From JBFGCA01 sp041567315 (GTDB lineage: Bacteria > Acidobacteriota > Thermoanaerobaculia > Multivoradales > JAHEKO01): DNA of 51,207 nucleotides. This document shows positions 40,674-49,630 of the stretch, piece by piece; the stretch's first letter is position 1, and each line of letters starts with the position of its first letter. The DNA is taken from NCBI GenBank assembly GCA_041567315.1, contig JBFGCA010000019.1, forward strand, positions 1 to 51,207, given 5' to 3'. The notes under the pieces were generated by a model. That model had not been told where the DNA came from. It was given only the letters and a program-made list of their open reading frames with translations, and ran no database searches. The position numbers and the translations under genes were made by a program.

Positions 40674-42389
40674 CTAGCTCTCGAGGACCATGCGCTGGCG
40701 CAGGCGCTCGGCGGCGGGCGACTGGGGAGCGTAGGTGAGGATCTTCTGGATGCGCTCGCTGCCCTTCACGTGGTCGCCCACCGTCTGATAGAGGACCACC
40801 TCGCCGTAGAGCTTGTCGGCCAGGCTGTTGAGCCGCGACGCGACCTGTTCGGAGTACTCGCTGTCGGGGTAGCGGCGCAGGTGCTCGGCGCCGTTGGCCA
40901 GGTCCTCGTAGCGCGAGACCCGCTGCGCCAGCCGCTCGGCGGCCAGCCGCTGGAGCTCGGGATCGCGGTCCTGGCGGGCGAGCTGCTCGAGGGCGCCGAG
41001 GCGATCGAGACTCGGCGCCAGGTTGCGCAGGCCCTCGATCGCCTTGCGGCCGGCCTCGCTTTCGGGGGCCGCCTCCCAGGCCTCGAGATAGCGGCGCACG
41101 GCCTCCACCTGACGGCCCAGCCGGCTGTGGGCGTCGCCCAGCGCCAGCGCCACGGCGGGCCGCTCGGGGGCGTCGGGGAAGTTGGAGAGGAAGGTCTCAA
41201 GGAACTCGGTTTCGAAGATGCCGGCCTCGAACACCCGGCCGGCGGTGGGGTAGAGCGCCTCGCGGCTGGCCTCGAGCTCGGCGATCTCCTTCTCGAGGGT
41301 GGCGATCAGCGGGCTTTCGGGGGTGAGCCGGCGGACCTCCTCCAGGTTCTCCCGGTAGGAGGCCACCAGTCCGCCCAGGTCCTGGGCCAGGGCGTTCTTC
41401 TCCAGCGTCCCGTCGCGCTTGGCGTGGAGCGCGTCGATCCGCAGCCGGTCGGCCAGCTCGCCCTGGGGCCAGGCCAGGAGCGCCTGCTCCTCGAGCAGCC
41501 GGGCCACCGGCGGCTCGGGCTTGTCCTTTTCTACGTAGTCGACGAGGGTCTTCTGGGTGGCGGCCCGGAAGGCCCTCGCCGGCTCGGGCTCCTGGATCTT
41601 GAGCAGCCCCCGCCGCACGGTGGCCGCCCGCACCCGGTCCTCGAAGAACGGGTGGGTGCGCCAGTAGCCGTAGTCGCGCGACTCGGGCAGGTGGGCCCGC
41701 ATCTTGTCCATCAGCTGCCGGGTGCCGTCGGGGTCGAAACCGGCGGCGGCCGCCAGCCGCTGTCCCTCGTCGTCGGCCTCGTCCTCGAACTCGCGGCTGT
41801 AGCTGCGCAGCAGCAGCTCGGTGACCACCATGCCGGCGGCCGCGGTGCCCTGGATGACGTCGCCGCGGTTGTCGCCGCCGCGGTCCCAGGGATCGCGCGG
41901 GGTGGTCTGCCGGTTGTCGCCCCGCGCCGCGCCGATGATGACCCCCGCCAGCAGCGCCGTGCTGAGGACGTTGAGCAGCGTCGCGCGGCGCTGGATCCGC
42001 GTGCCGTGCTGCATCACCACGTGGCCGATCTCGTGACCGAGGAGACCGGCCAGCATGTCGTCGCTCAGCCCCAGGTCGAGCATCCCCCGGGTGAGGAAGA
42101 TCTGTCCTCCGGGGAGGGCGAAGGCGTTGGGCTCGGGGAGGTCCACCAGATAGAAGGTGAACGGGAAGTCGCGGAAGGTCGACTCCTGGGCGATGCGGTA
42201 GCCGATCTCCGTCAGCCGTGCCTGCTCGGCCGGGTTGTCGTAGGCGCCGTAGAACTCGAGCGCCTGCTGGGCGGCCTTCTGGGTCTTGGCGAACAGGTCG
42301 CGGTTGCGGATCTCCTGGGCGCCGGCCGGCGCACTCCAGGCTACGAAGTGGCACGCCAGGGTGACGAGACAGACGGCGCGGCGGATCAT
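40674..42389 (-). CDS. Exported M48-family metallopeptidase with helical repeat tail
   Basis: A 571-residue protein starting at ATG 42389 with a signal peptide (IRRAVCLVTLACHFVAW...AGAQ). The M48 peptidase domain (about 30-260) carries LLGHEIGHVVMQHG (zinc HExxH, about 117-121) and YSREFEDEADDEG (third ligand Glu). The C-terminal half (about 330-570) is helical with TPR-like pairs (PAVALALGDAHSRLGRQVEA, VRRYLEAWEAA). This is the BepA/YfgC-like layout, where peptidase and TPR act together in outer-membrane protein quality control. A 12-bp tandem repeat fills the place of the ribosome-binding site. Confidence 0.87.
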   Translation of the reverse strand: MIRRAVCLVTLACHFVAWSAPAGAQEIRNRDLFAKTQKAAQQALEFYGAYDNPAEQARLTEIGYRIAQESTFRDFPFTFYLVDLPEPNAFALPGGQIFLTRGMLDLGLSDDMLAGLLGHEIGHVVMQHGTRIQRRATLLNVLSTALLAGVIIGAARGDNRQTTPRDPWDRGGDNRGDVIQGTAAAGMVVTELLLRSYSREFEDEADDEGQRLAAAAGFDPDGTRQLMDKMRAHLPESRDYGYWRTHPFFEDRVRAATVRRGLLKIQEPEPARAFRAATQKTLVDYVEKDKPEPPVARLLEEQALLAWPQGELADRLRIDALHAKRDGTLEKNALAQDLGGLVASYRENLEEVRRLTPESPLIATLEKEIAELEASREALYPTAGRVFEAGIFETEFLETFLSNFPDAPERPAVALALGDAHSRLGRQVEAVRRYLEAWEAAPESEAGRKAIEGLRNLAPSLDRLGALEQLARQDRDPELQRLAAERLAQRVSRYEDLANGAEHLRRYPDSEYSEQVASRLNSLADKLYGEVVLYQTVGDHVKGSERIQKILTYAPQSPAAERLRQRMVLES

Positions 42390-42390
42390 C

Positions 42391-42450
42391 GGCGGCCCGG
42401 TCGGTGGCTCGGTCGGCGGCCCGGTCGGCAACTCGGCCGGTGGCCCGGGC
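42391..42450. repeat. Five tandem 12-bp units before the M48 start codon
   Basis: Five consecutive degenerate 12-bp units with consensus GG[C/T]GGCCCGGTC, the two at 42391 and 42415 being identical. It begins one base upstream of the M48 ATG. If translation began further upstream, the units would encode a PTGP/PTEP repeat. More likely it is a leader repeat that leaves the gene without a recognisable Shine-Dalgarno sequence. Confidence 0.75.
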
Positions 42451-42513
42451 GCAGCTTCCCGGCAGCTTCTGACAAGCACGAAGCGTGCCGCTGGCGGCCC
42501 TCCACGACCCTTC

Positions 42514-43233
42514 CTACGGTCCGGTGCCGCGCGCCGGCAGCGGCGGAACCTCGACCTCCTCGCCGAGGGAGGCGGGCCGCGGCACCAGGATGCCACCGGA
42601 GATCACCATCCGCACCCCCTCCTCGACCGGGATGGGCAGCGGGATGGCCTCCTTCTTGGGCACCAGCAGCAGAAAGCCGCTGGTCGGGTTGGGGGTGGTG
42701 GGCAGGAACACCAGCAGCATGTCGCGGGTGCGGGGATCGACCTGCGGCCAGTCGGCCCAGCCGGTGACGAAGGCGAGGGCGAAGATGTTCTGTTTGGGGT
42801 ACTCGATGAGGACCACGCGCTTGAACGCCTCGGCCTGGTTGAGCGACACCGCCTCGAGGATGCCCTTGGTCGCGGAGTAGATCGACTTGGCGACCGGGAT
42901 CCGGCAGATCAGGCGCTCGATGCCCTGGATCATGCTGCGGCCGACGACGTTGGTCGACAGCCAGCCGAGCAGCAGCACCAGGGAGACGGTGAGCAGGAAG
43001 CCCAGCCCCGGGATGTGGAGGTCCGGCATGTAGTTGCCGATCGCGCGGTCGATGACCGGCGCGAAGATGCCGTCCATGAAGTCGAAGATCTTCTTGAGGA
43101 TGAAGAGGGTCAGCGCCACCGGCACCAGGATGACCAGGCCGGCCAGGATGCTGCGCTGAAAGCGCACCCGCCAGCCCGGCTTCGGCAGCGTCACCTCGGC
43201 CACGGGCTGGACGGTTCTGGGGCGGTCGCTCAC
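42514..43233 (-). CDS. DUF502 family membrane protein
   Basis: A 239-residue inner-membrane protein of the DUF502 family: two helices (about 30-48 SILAGLVILVPVALTLFILK; about 80-97 LGFLLTVSLVLLLGWLSTN), then the conserved IPVAKSIYSATKGILEAVS, FKRVVLIEYPKQNIFALAFV, VFLPTTPNPTSGFLLLVPK and EGVRMVISGGI. Family members are widespread and of unknown function. The GTG start at 43233 is chosen because it places the first helix normally; the longer frame is antisense to the thiolase gene. Confidence 0.88.
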   Translation of the reverse strand: MSDRPRTVQPVAEVTLPKPGWRVRFQRSILAGLVILVPVALTLFILKKIFDFMDGIFAPVIDRAIGNYMPDLHIPGLGFLLTVSLVLLLGWLSTNVVGRSMIQGIERLICRIPVAKSIYSATKGILEAVSLNQAEAFKRVVLIEYPKQNIFALAFVTGWADWPQVDPRTRDMLLVFLPTTPNPTSGFLLLVPKKEAIPLPIPVEEGVRMVISGGILVPRPASLGEEVEVPPLPARGTGP

Positions 43234-43351
43234 GGCGAGAAGCGTATCAGCCGGTCCGCTCCGGAGAGCTCGTCCAACGGCCCCGGGAGGACCGGCCGGC
43301 GGGCCGCCGGGCGTGGGGTAGAGTCGCCGGAGCGCGACCGAGGGGCAGCGG

Positions 43352-44809
43352 ATGACGACGATGGAAACAGACGGAACAGGCGCGGCGGTGACCCCGTCGC
43401 CGCTGCCGCCGCCCAACGAGGCGACGGCCCGCCAGGAGATCGCCGAGCGCGCCGACACGGTCTGGACCCGGGGCGCCGGAGCGGCTCCCAACGTGGCGCC
43501 GGTGGTGAGCCGCAGCGTCCAGGGCGCCGGCGGCCGGGTGGCGATCGTCGACGGCTGCCGCACGCCGTTCTGCAAGGCGATGACCGAGCTGGCCGAGATG
43601 GACGTCGTCGACCTGGCCGGTGCCGCCGCCGCCGAGCTGGTGACCCGCAGCGCCCTCGACCCGGAGGAGATCGACCTGTCGATCTTCGGTGTCGTGGTGC
43701 CGGCGCTCCACGCCCCCAACCTGGGGCGCGAAGTGGTGTTCCGCGCCGCGCTGCCGATGACGGTGCCGGGGACCACCGTCAACCTGGCCTGCGCCTCCTC
43801 CAATCGGGCGATCACCTCGGGCGCCGAGGCGATTCTCTCGGGGCAGTGCGAGGTGGTCCTGGCCGGCGGCGCCGAGTCGCTCAGCAACGTGCCGATCCAG
43901 GTCTCCAAGGGGGCGGCCAAGCGGCTCATGGAGCTCAACCGGGCGCGGACGGCCGGGCAGAAGCTGGCCGTCCTGACCCGCTTCCGGCCCCGCGACCTGG
44001 TGCCGGTGGCGCCGGCCATCGCCGAGTACACCACCGGCATGACCATGGGCCAGTCGGCCGAGAAGATGGCCCGCGAGAACGACCTCTCGCGCCGCGCCCA
44101 GGACGAGATCGCCCTGCTCTCGCACCAGCGGGCGGCGGCGGCCGCCGCCGAGGGCCGCTTCGAGGGCCAGATCGTGCCGGTCTTCCCGCGCCCCCGGCAC
44201 GACCGGGCGGTGACCGCCGACAACGGCGTCCGCGCCGACTCCTCGATGGAGGCGCTGGCCGCCCTCAAGCCGGTCTTCGACAAGCGCTACGGCAGCATCA
44301 CCGCCGGCAACGCCAGCCCGATCACCGACGGCGCCTCGGCGGTGCTGCTGATGAGCGAGGAGAAGGCGAAGGCGCTGGGCTACGAGCCGCTGGGCTACGT
44401 CCGCTCCTGGGCCTACGCCTCGCTCGACCCGGCGAGCCAGCTGCTCCAGGGCCCGGCCTACGCCGCACCGCTGGCGCTCGAGCGGGCCGGGCTCGAGCTG
44501 TCCGACGTCGACCTGGTCGAGATGCACGAGGCCTTCGCCGCCCAGATCCTCTCCAACTTGAAGGCCTTCGCCTCGCGCAAGTTCGCCACCGAGGAGCTGG
44601 GACGCAGCGCGCCGCTCGGCGAGGTGGACCTCGAGCGCTTCAACGTCAACGGCGGCTCGATCGCGATCGGCCATCCGTTCGGCGCCACCGGGGCGCGGGT
44701 CACCTTCCAGCTGCTGAACGAGCTCAAGCGCCGCGGGCTCGGGCTCGGCCTGATGACCGTCTGCGCGGCCGGCGGCGTCGGCTTCGCGATGGTCGTCGAG
44801 CGCGAGTAG
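43352..44809 (+). CDS. Acetyl-CoA acyltransferase (thiolase)
   Basis: A 485-residue thiolase. Catalytic features: nucleophile Cys in VNLACASSNRAI, NEAF-equivalent EMHEAFAAQ, His in GGSIAIGHPFGATGAR, and second Cys in MTVCAAGGVG. There is a ~60-residue extension before the usual RVAIVDGCRTPF start. The sequence type is close to FadI, which cleaves 3-ketoacyl-CoA in beta-oxidation. The FadJ-type partner lies 2.4 kb downstream, on the same strand beyond a toxin-like pair. Confidence 0.9.
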   Translation: MTTMETDGTGAAVTPSPLPPPNEATARQEIAERADTVWTRGAGAAPNVAPVVSRSVQGAGGRVAIVDGCRTPFCKAMTELAEMDVVDLAGAAAAELVTRSALDPEEIDLSIFGVVVPALHAPNLGREVVFRAALPMTVPGTTVNLACASSNRAITSGAEAILSGQCEVVLAGGAESLSNVPIQVSKGAAKRLMELNRARTAGQKLAVLTRFRPRDLVPVAPAIAEYTTGMTMGQSAEKMARENDLSRRAQDEIALLSHQRAAAAAAEGRFEGQIVPVFPRPRHDRAVTADNGVRADSSMEALAALKPVFDKRYGSITAGNASPITDGASAVLLMSEEKAKALGYEPLGYVRSWAYASLDPASQLLQGPAYAAPLALERAGLELSDVDLVEMHEAFAAQILSNLKAFASRKFATEELGRSAPLGEVDLERFNVNGGSIAIGHPFGATGARVTFQLLNELKRRGLGLGLMTVCAAGGVGFAMVVERE

Positions 44810-44837
44810 CGGGCTTCCGGCCGCGGGAGCGCGCCGC

Positions 44838-46049
44838 GTGAGCACCTCGCCGCTGGCCGGCACCCTGGTCGTCGATCTGTCGCGGCACCTGCCCGGGCCC
44901 TATGCCGCCCGGCTGCTGGGCGACCTCGGCGCGCGGGTGATCAAGATCGAGGAGCCCGAGCTGGGCGACCCGGTGCGGCTGATGCCGCCCTACCGCGACG
45001 GCGCCGGCAGGCCGGCCAGCGGGGCGCTCGCCGAGCTGCTCCTGGCGGGCGCCGAGAGCGTCGCCGCCGATCTCAAGCTCGAGGGCGGGCGGCGGCTGGT
45101 GGAGCGGCTGGCGGGGCGGGCGGACGTGCTGCTCGAGACCTTCCGGCCGGGCACCCTCGAGCGGCTCGGCCTCGCCCCCGAGCGGCTGCGGCGGCTCAAC
45201 CGCGGTCTCGTCGTCTGCTCGCTGTCGGGCTTCGGGCAGGACGGGCCCTGGGCGGCGCGGGCCGGGCACGACCTCACCTACCAGGCGCTGGCCGGCACCC
45301 TGGCCTCCACCGGCCGCATGCCGTCGCTGCCCGCTGCCGATCTGCTGGGCGCCTGGAGCGTGGTGGCGGCGGTCCTGGCCGCCCTGGTCGAGCGGCAGCG
45401 CACCGGCGAGGGGGCCTGGATCGACGCCGCGCTGCTCGACGCCGCGGTCCACGCCAACCTGACGGCGCTGGCGGCCGAGGCCGGCGGGCCGCGGGCGGTG
45501 GGCGAGCCGCTGGCGCTGACCGGACGGCTGGCGTGCTACGACCTCTATCGCGCCCGCGACGGCGGCTGGGTGGCCCTGGCCTGTCTCGAGCCGCGCTTCT
45601 GGCGGGCGTTCTGCCGGGCCGCCGGCCGCCGCGATCTGCTCCCGCACCAGTACGCGGCCGGCGGCCGCGGCCGGCGCAAGGTGGCGGCCCTGATCGCCAC
45701 CCGCACCCGCGAGGAGTGGGGCCGGTTCTTCGCCGAGCACGACCTGCCCGGCGAGCCGCTGCTGTCGGTCGCCGGGTCCGCCGCCCACCCCCAGGTGGCC
45801 CATCGCGGCGTGGTTGTCGAGACGCCGGACGATGGCCCGCGGCTGGCCTTCCCGGCCCGGTTCGACGGCGAGCGGCCGCCGCCGGCCGGCCCGGTCCCCC
45901 GGCTCGGCCAGCACACCGCCGCCGTCGTCGCCGAGTTCGACCCCGAGGCGGCGGACCGCCCGCCGCGAGCCCTCCGCGCCGCCGGCCTCGGCCGCCGGCC
46001 CAGCCTCAGGCGGGCGCTCTACCGCCTGCTCGGCAGGCGGCGGCGCTGA
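44838..46049 (+). CDS. Class III (CaiB/BaiF family) CoA-transferase
   Basis: A 403-residue enzyme: LVVDLSRHLPGPYAARLLGD, GARVIKIEEPELGDPVR, LLETFRPGTLERLGL and CSLSGFGQDGPWAARAGHDL follow the family fold, with the catalytic Asp in GHDLTYQALAG. It would transfer or racemise acyl-CoA thioesters (alpha-methylacyl-CoA racemase-like), the substrate being unknown. Starts at GTG 28 bp after the thiolase and is probably co-transcribed, supporting a role in acyl-CoA metabolism. Ends in a basic RRALYRLLGRRRR tail. Confidence 0.88.
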   Translation: MSTSPLAGTLVVDLSRHLPGPYAARLLGDLGARVIKIEEPELGDPVRLMPPYRDGAGRPASGALAELLLAGAESVAADLKLEGGRRLVERLAGRADVLLETFRPGTLERLGLAPERLRRLNRGLVVCSLSGFGQDGPWAARAGHDLTYQALAGTLASTGRMPSLPAADLLGAWSVVAAVLAALVERQRTGEGAWIDAALLDAAVHANLTALAAEAGGPRAVGEPLALTGRLACYDLYRARDGGWVALACLEPRFWRAFCRAAGRRDLLPHQYAAGGRGRRKVAALIATRTREEWGRFFAEHDLPGEPLLSVAGSAAHPQVAHRGVVVETPDDGPRLAFPARFDGERPPPAGPVPRLGQHTAAVVAEFDPEAADRPPRALRAAGLGRRPSLRRALYRLLGRRRR

Positions 46050-46109
46050 GTGCCGCGCGACGCCGCCGGCGGGCGGTGCGCGGCGGCGAGATGCAGCCGC
46101 CAACAGCCG

Positions 46110-46631
46110 TTAGTGAGGCAGCAGCTCCTCGAGCGCCAGCCGCGTCTTGGGGTGGAGGCTCGACTCGTCGAAGTAGCGGGTGACGATGGCCAGCCCCTCC
46201 TCCGCACTGGACAGGTTCAGGTAGCGCAGCAGGTAGCGGACGTCGTCGAGGTCGTGGAACTCCTCGCCGAGGCGCATCGCCGCGCATTTCATCGCCAGCA
46301 GATAGTGCGGCTCGGCCGCGTAGACCCGCAGGTGGGGCAGCTCGAGATAGGGCGCGAACTCGCCCCGCGGGCTCAGGTAGCCCTTGACGGCGTCGTTGAG
46401 CCAGGTCTCGGGCACTCCGGCGCGGGCGGCGACCCGGGCCGCGGCCTGGCGGACCAGGCGGGTGGGCTTGAACAGCGCGTCCACGTCGCAGGTGGCGTCC
46501 CGGGCGTCGAGGACCAGACACATCACGGCGCCGCCGACGAGATAGAGCTCGCCGAGGGCGTCCATCGCCGCCAGCTCCTCGTCGAGCAGCCCGAGCAGCC
46601 TGGGGACGTCGGCTTTGGCGAGGCGGGTCAT
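46110..46631 (-). CDS. Nucleotidyltransferase-like protein (DUF6036 type), candidate toxin
   Basis: A 173-residue protein with YLVGGAVMCLVLDARDATCD and VDALF: the GGA and DxD signature of minimal nucleotidyltransferases of the DUF6036/AbiEii-like group. The C-terminal helical part includes HYLLAMKCAAMRLGEEFHDL and DDVRYLL, also typical of that group. Such proteins serve as toxins with small DNA-binding antitoxins. It lies 18 bp downstream of the RHH-type gene at 46650 and is probably in one transcript with it. Confidence 0.68.
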   Translation of the reverse strand: MTRLAKADVPRLLGLLDEELAAMDALGELYLVGGAVMCLVLDARDATCDVDALFKPTRLVRQAAARVAARAGVPETWLNDAVKGYLSPRGEFAPYLELPHLRVYAAEPHYLLAMKCAAMRLGEEFHDLDDVRYLLRYLNLSSAEEGLAIVTRYFDESSLHPKTRLALEELLPH

Positions 46632-46649
46632 GGTCCGCTGCCGGCCGGG

Positions 46650-47141
46650 CTACACGCGATCGCCCACCGCCGAGTCCACGAAGAGGTTGCGGCGGCGGAA
46701 GGCGACCGGGGAGGAGCGGAGGAGGTGCAGCCGCAGCGACGCCAACTTGGCGGCGAAGTGGGGCCGGTCGAGCGGCTCGACCTGTCCGACCCAAGGCGGC
46801 GCCGCCACCTGCTTCTGGTGAGCGGCGTGCTCGACCATGGCGGCGACGTAGTTCGCGAGGTAGGGAGACAGCCGGCCGGGCGGCGGATCCGCGACGGCGT
46901 CTCCGAAATCGGCCGGTGACAACTCGGCCAGCAGGTCGTGGAGCGCAGCGAGCGCGAAGCGAGGCTCCTGCTGCTTTTCCAGCTCTCGCAGAAGGCGGTT
47001 CCACCGCGCGGCAGCCGGCGGCAGGATCCTGGAGAGGACATAGGCCGACATCCCCTGGCCCGCGCGACGGGCGAGGCGGCGGAGGGCTGCCTTCTGCTCG
47101 GGCGTGACGCGAATCTGGAGCTGCTGGGACTTGCTGCTCAC
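46650..47141 (-). CDS. RHH-type DNA-binding protein, candidate antitoxin
   Basis: A 163-residue protein. The N-terminus KSQQLQIRVTPEQKAALRRL ARRAGQGMSAYVLSRIL is a ribbon-helix-helix domain (strand, helix, helix). The rest is helical and unassigned, long enough to bind and neutralise the nucleotidyltransferase made from the next gene. GTG start at 47141. A promoter lies directly upstream with a perfect palindrome over its -35, as expected for autorepression. Confidence 0.7.
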   Translation of the reverse strand: MSSKSQQLQIRVTPEQKAALRRLARRAGQGMSAYVLSRILPPAAARWNRLLRELEKQQEPRFALAALHDLLAELSPADFGDAVADPPPGRLSPYLANYVAAMVEHAAHQKQVAAPPWVGQVEPLDRPHFAAKLASLRLHLLRSSPVAFRRRNLFVDSAVGDRV

Positions 47142-47152
47142 GGCTGATCGTG

Positions 47153-47194
47153 AGTCTAGGAGCCCTACTCGAGGATGTCAATACATCGTATTGA
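47153..47194 (-). promoter_or_regulatory. Promoter and palindromic operator of the RHH/nucleotidyltransferase pair
   Basis: On the minus strand, -35 TTGACA (47181-47176), a 17-base spacer and -10 TAGACT (47158-47153), about 12 bases before the GTG. Overlapping the -35 is the perfect inverted repeat TCAATAC-ATC-GTATTGA (47178-47194). It also lies about 60 bp upstream of the divergent fadJ-like gene, so repression there could affect both directions. Confidence 0.68.
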
Positions 47195-47254
47195 TATCTT
47201 GGCCGATGAACCCCGAGGACCTGGTTTCGGACGTAGTAGATTGCCAGCAGGGCG

Positions 47255-49354
47255 ATGGCCGGTCTGATCCGAAGCGAGCGGCAAGGCGGGGTGGTCTTTC
47301 TCACCTTCGACGACCCGGAGCGCCCGGTCAACACGCTGGGGACGGCGGCGATCCGCGACTTCGAGCGGGTGCTGGCCGAGCTCGAGGGCGGCTCCGGGGT
47401 CGAGGGTGCGGTGCTGCTGTCGGCCAAGCCGCGGACCTTCCTGGCCGGGGCGGATCTCAAGGAGCTCGAGGGGCTCGACGATGCCGCCCGGGCCGCTGCC
47501 TGGGTGGGGCGCGGGCAGGAGCTGCTGGGGCGCTGGCGGCGGCTGCCCTTCCCGACGGTGGCGGCGATCGGCGGCGCCGCGCTGGGCGGCGGGCTGGAGG
47601 TGGCGCTGGCCTGTACCTGGCGGGTGGCGACCGACCAGCCGGCGACCACGCTGGGTCTGCCCGAGGTCCGCCTGGGGCTGATCCCCGCCTTGGGCGGCAC
47701 CTTCGAGCTGCCGCGGTTGGTGGGGCTCGAGCGCGGGGTGGAGCTGCTGGTGACCGGACGGCAGCTCGGTGCCCGTCAGGCGCTGGCCGCGCGGCTGGTG
47801 GACGAGGTGGTCGCGCCCGGCGACCTGCGCGAGGCCGCCCTGCGGTGGATCGGCCGGGGGGCGCGGCGGCGGACCACGCCCTGGCGCGAGCGCCTGCTGG
47901 CCGGCAACCCGCTGGGGCGGAAGCTGTTCTTCGGGGCCGCGCGGCGGCGGGTGCTGGCCAAGACCGGCGGGCACTATCCGGCCCCGCTGGCCATTCTCGA
48001 AGCCGTGGAGACCGGACGGGCGCGGGGCGAGTCAGCGGCGCTGGTGGCCGAGCGGCGCGCCTTCGGCGAGCTGGCGGTGGGGCCGGTGTCGCGCAACCTG
48101 GTGTCGCTGTTCCTCACCGGCCGCCGGCTGGCGGCCGGCGCCGAGCCGGTGGCCAGGCCGATCGCGACCCTGGGGATCGTGGGGGCCGGCTTCATGGGCT
48201 CGGGGATCGCCGCCGCCGCCGCCCGGGTGGGCTGCCGGGTGCGGCTGGTGGATCAGAGCCCGGCGTCGCTCGAGCGGGGCCTGGAGTTCTGCCGGCGGCG
48301 GTTTGCCGATCTCGCCGCGCGGCAGCGGTTGAGCGAGGCCGAGGCCGCGGCGGCGATGGCCCGCATCGTTCCGGGGACCGAACCGGAGGACTTCGGCGAC
48401 TGCGAGCTGGTGATCGAGGCGGTCTTCGAGGACCTCGACCTCAAGCAGCGCGTGTTCGCCGAGCTGGAGACCGTCATGTCGCCGACGGCGGTCCTCGGCT
48501 CCAACACCTCGACCCTGCCGATCACGCGCCTGGCCGAGGAGCTGGACCGCCCCGAGCGGATGCTGGGCATCCACTTCTTCTCGCCGGTGCACCGCATGCC
48601 GCTGGTCGAGCTGATCCGCCACCCGGGGACCGGCGACGAGGCGGTCGCGGCGGCGCGGGCGCTGGCCGGCGCGCTGGGCAAGACGCCGATCGTGGTCCGC
48701 GACGGCCCCGGCTTCTACACCTCGCGCATCCTCGCCCCCTACCTGGCGCAGGGTGCCACCTTGCTGCTCGAGGGTTTCGCCATCGAACAGGTGGACGCCG
48801 CCGCCCGCGGTGCCGGCTTCCCGGTGGGGCCGCTCGAGCTGCTCGACGAGGTGGGCCTCGACGTCGCCGCCCGCGCCGCCGCCACCCTGGCCGCGGCCTT
48901 CCCGCACCGGCTGCCGGCGCCGGGCGCCTTCGGGCGGCTGGTCGAGGCCGGGCGCACCGGGCGCAAGGGCGGCCGCGGCTTCTACGACTACGGCGGTCCC
49001 CGCAAACGCCCCGATCCGGCGCTCTACGGCCTTCTCGACGGCCGCCGGCCGGTCCCGGGAGCCGCCGATCTCGCCGCCCTCGGCGAGCGGCTTCTCCTGG
49101 CAATGGCGGCCGAGGCGGTGCGCTGTCTCCAGGACGGGATCCTCGACGATCCCCGGCACGGCGACGTGGGCGCGGTCCTCGGGCTCGGCTTCCCGCCCTT
49201 CCGCGGCGGGCCCTTCCGGTATCTCGACTCGGTCGGCGCCTCGCCGGCGATCGAACGGCTCGAGACGCTGGCCGCCCGCCATGGGGCCGTCTTCGAGCCC
49301 CCGCAGCTGCTGCGCCAGAAGTCGCTCCGCGGCGACGGCTTCCACCCGGCCTGA
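47255..49354 (+). CDS. fadJ: Bifunctional enoyl-CoA hydratase / 3-hydroxyacyl-CoA dehydrogenase
   Basis: A 699-residue beta-oxidation enzyme. The N-terminal crotonase domain (1-190) has FLAGADLKELEGL (oxyanion Gly), IGGAALGGGLEVALAC (first Glu) and GLPEVRLGLIPALGGT (second Glu). The dehydrogenase domain (from about 305) has LGIVGAGFMGSGIA (NAD motif), SNTSTLPI, HFFSPVHRMPLVE (catalytic His) and GFYTSRILAPYL. The C-terminal 3HCDH repeats run to the end. It converts enoyl-CoA to 3-ketoacyl-CoA, the substrate of the thiolase encoded at 43352. Length and order match FadJ/FadB. Confidence 0.92.
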   Translation: MAGLIRSERQGGVVFLTFDDPERPVNTLGTAAIRDFERVLAELEGGSGVEGAVLLSAKPRTFLAGADLKELEGLDDAARAAAWVGRGQELLGRWRRLPFPTVAAIGGAALGGGLEVALACTWRVATDQPATTLGLPEVRLGLIPALGGTFELPRLVGLERGVELLVTGRQLGARQALAARLVDEVVAPGDLREAALRWIGRGARRRTTPWRERLLAGNPLGRKLFFGAARRRVLAKTGGHYPAPLAILEAVETGRARGESAALVAERRAFGELAVGPVSRNLVSLFLTGRRLAAGAEPVARPIATLGIVGAGFMGSGIAAAAARVGCRVRLVDQSPASLERGLEFCRRRFADLAARQRLSEAEAAAAMARIVPGTEPEDFGDCELVIEAVFEDLDLKQRVFAELETVMSPTAVLGSNTSTLPITRLAEELDRPERMLGIHFFSPVHRMPLVELIRHPGTGDEAVAAARALAGALGKTPIVVRDGPGFYTSRILAPYLAQGATLLLEGFAIEQVDAAARGAGFPVGPLELLDEVGLDVAARAAATLAAAFPHRLPAPGAFGRLVEAGRTGRKGGRGFYDYGGPRKRPDPALYGLLDGRRPVPGAADLAALGERLLLAMAAEAVRCLQDGILDDPRHGDVGAVLGLGFPPFRGGPFRYLDSVGASPAIERLETLAARHGAVFEPPQLLRQKSLRGDGFHPA

Positions 49355-49538
49355 TCCGGCCAGCCGATCCGGCCGACTTCCCCAACGAACCGACCGGTCT
49401 CCACGGAGCCGGCCGCCGCTCGCCGGCGGGCCAGCCGTCGCCTCTGCCGCGCTCGAAGCTCGCTTGACAGCGTGGCGGAAGTGTGTTAAGAGCTGCGTTA
49501 CTTTTTCAGAAAAGGGGATACCGGTGGGGGCTGGCCCT

Positions 49539-49575
49539 GGTCTCGGGATCCCGCAGAGCCTGCGGACCCGGGACC
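49539..49575. other. Strong two-tier hairpin downstream of fadJ
   Basis: An inverted repeat with outer stem GGTCTCGGG/CCCGGGACC (nine pairs, one G-T) and inner stem CCGCAG/CTGCGG around a three-base loop. No T-run follows, so it is not a standard intrinsic terminator. It lies between the convergent fadJ and phosphatase genes. Confidence 0.5.
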
Positions 49576-49608
49576 GGGTCGGGGGTGGGGTTTGCCCGCA
49601 CGCCGGTG

Positions 49609-49630
49609 GACTTGCACCACGGGCTGCTAG
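49609..49630. repeat. Solitary arm of the CTAGCAGCCCGTGGTG repeat
   Basis: GACTTGCACCACGGGCTGCTAG matches, with one change plus orientation, the right arm of the palindromic element at 51027-51196. The CTAG end supplies the TAG stop codon of the phosphatase gene. No matching second arm or core was seen nearby. Confidence 0.65.

Noticed and set aside
49464..49492. Promoter TTGACA followed by TTAAGA/TAAGAG on the plus strand
   Set aside because: The -10 match is poor and nothing convincing is encoded before the convergent phosphatase gene; a small RNA over the 49539-49575 hairpin cannot be excluded but is unsupported.
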